Source: Betaproteobacteria bacterium
GTDB taxonomy: Bacteria; Pseudomonadota; Gammaproteobacteria; Burkholderiales; SG8-39
Assembly: GCA_007280315.1 (NCBI GenBank)
Contig: QYQC01000202.1
Coordinates: 1 to 5,979 of the forward strand
Direction: 5' to 3'
Length of the DNA: 5,979 nt
Shown: piece by piece, positions 5,218 to 5,979 of the stretch
Layout of the letters: each line of letters opens with the position of its first letter
Position numbering within the stretch: the first letter of the stretch is position 1
Translations under genes and position numbers: made by a program
Notes under the pieces: model-generated
What the model was told of the DNA's origin: nothing
Databases searched by the model: none
What the model saw: the letters and a program-made list of their open reading frames with translations, nothing else

Positions 5218-5979
5218 TCAGGAAATCGCCTGGTAGTAAAGATTCTGCGGATGCTTCGCTTGCGCGAAAAAAAACCAGCGCTCGGCGACCAGGCCCAGGT
5301 ACTGCAGCGCAAACGCCGCGGCCAACACCGGCGAGGAAGCCAGGGCGACCCCGGCCGCCAGCAAAACCAGCGGGACGGGGAACACCAACAGCAGAAATCC
5401 CCACTTCACCGCGCGCAGTCGTCCCGCTGTTCGCGCGTGGAAAAATTCGCGCGTATTGAACGAACCGCCCATAAAACCTTCGGACTTCTGCGCGATGCGC
5501 GGGTGCTTGATTCCGATCGCCGTTTGCAGCGTTGACTTCGGCCTGAGCCGGGCGTTGCGCGCCAGCGACGCGCTGCGCGTGAGCAGGGCGGCCAGCGTGA
5601 ACGCCACCGTCCACAGTGCCGATGCCGCGACCAGCGCCGGTGCCAGCGTTGCCGCCCAGGCTGTTGCGAGCATGAAACCCGAGGCACAGCCGAACAGGGT
5701 GTAGTTGATGACGGTAAGCGGCGTATGCCATTCCTGCAGGAACGGCAGACATGCGTAAATCATCCCGGTGCAAACGAACAGCAGCAGGGCCAGGGTCAGA
5801 CCTGCAGCACCCAGTGCCAAGGTCAGATCGCCGGCGCCACGCAATGTGTGCGCCATGCCGAAGGCAGCGACTGCGGCCATGAACAGGGGCAGCACAATCA
5901 CCTCGCGCGACAGCCAGGAGGTGCGCCACATCGCAGCCGAACGCCAGGCGCGCTCGGGTCGGCCGAGATGAAAGAACGA
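5218..5979 (-). CDS. DmsC-family membrane anchor, probably SoeC of a sulfite dehydrogenase; 5' end outside window
   Basis: The C-terminal 253 residues of an integral membrane subunit of the DmsC family, which anchors molybdopterin oxidoreductases and exchanges electrons with quinone. The frame continues through the internal ATG at 5931 to the right edge, where the codons read SFFHLGRPERAWRSAA followed by MWRTSWLSRE; FHLGRPERAWR and the W-R-TSWLSRE block are hallmarks of DmsC proteins. About six hydrophobic segments follow; counted from the ATG at 5931 they lie near residues 11-30, 36-63, 72-95, 98-117, 175-197 and 204-226. The protein ends ERWFFFAQAKHPQNLYY, also typical. A hydrophilic loop near 118-173 separates segments four and five. 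The first one or two segments should lie outside the window. With TusA and DsrE genes alongside, the likeliest identity is SoeC of SoeABC, which oxidises sulfite to sulfate on the cytoplasmic side. DMSO or polysulfide reductase anchors are alternatives. Confidence 0.88.
   Translation of the reverse strand, partial: SFFHLGRPERAWRSAAMWRTSWLSREVIVLPLFMAAVAAFGMAHTLRGAGDLTLALGAAGLTLALLLFVCTGMIYACLPFLQEWHTPLTVINYTLFGCASGFMLATAWAATLAPALVAASALWTVAFTLAALLTRSASLARNARLRPKSTLQTAIGIKHPRIAQKSEGFMGGSFNTREFFHARTAGRLRAVKWGFLLLVFPVPLVLLAAGVALASSPVLAAAFALQYLGLVAERWFFFAQAKHPQNLYYQAIS

Overview
The window is GC-rich bacterial DNA from what looks like a chemolithotrophic sulfur-oxidising proteobacterium (probably beta- or gammaproteobacterial; inferred from gene content and base composition, no rRNA or other marker is present). 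Nearly every recognisable gene belongs to sulfur-transfer, sulfide or sulfite oxidation, or heme-based electron-transfer families. No tRNA, rRNA, insertion sequence, integrase or CRISPR array is visible, and no gene-free stretch reaches 300 bases.

Layout, left to right. (1) On the plus strand, a five-heme c-type cytochrome with an N-terminal membrane anchor enters from the left edge and ends at 1204; a possible 44-codon ORF overlaps its stop codon. (2) Everything after that is on the minus strand. A 142-residue DsrE/F-like protein (1317-1745) converges on the cytochrome gene. (3) After a 230-base gap containing a perfect 10-bp inverted repeat comes a compact four-gene block, transcribed in the order DsrE_2-type protein (4230-4622), TusA-like carrier (3977-4207), SQR-like flavoprotein (2780-3919) and a DUF1641 protein made of three exact 60-residue repeats (1976-2767). 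Gaps within the block are 22, 57 and 12 bases and each gene has a good Shine-Dalgarno sequence, so it is very probably one operon. (4) A 201-base gap with a 14-bp perfect palindrome separates it from a second TusA (4824-5051). (5) At the right edge is the C-terminal part of a DmsC-family membrane anchor (5218-5979), probably SoeC of the cytoplasmic sulfite dehydrogenase SoeABC; if so, soeA and soeB should lie just beyond the right edge.

Working model (inference): the SQR-like flavoprotein handles sulfide or persulfide sulfur at the membrane and passes electrons to quinone. DUF1641 is a partner or scaffold. DsrE and TusA carry the sulfane sulfur as cysteine persulfides into a cytoplasmic oxidation pathway that yields sulfite, and a SoeABC-like enzyme oxidises the sulfite to sulfate, again feeding the quinone pool. 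The most interesting unit is the dsrE-tusA-sqr-like-DUF1641 cassette, whose flavoprotein has lost one of the three classical SQR cysteines and whose DUF1641 protein has an unusually regular repeat architecture.
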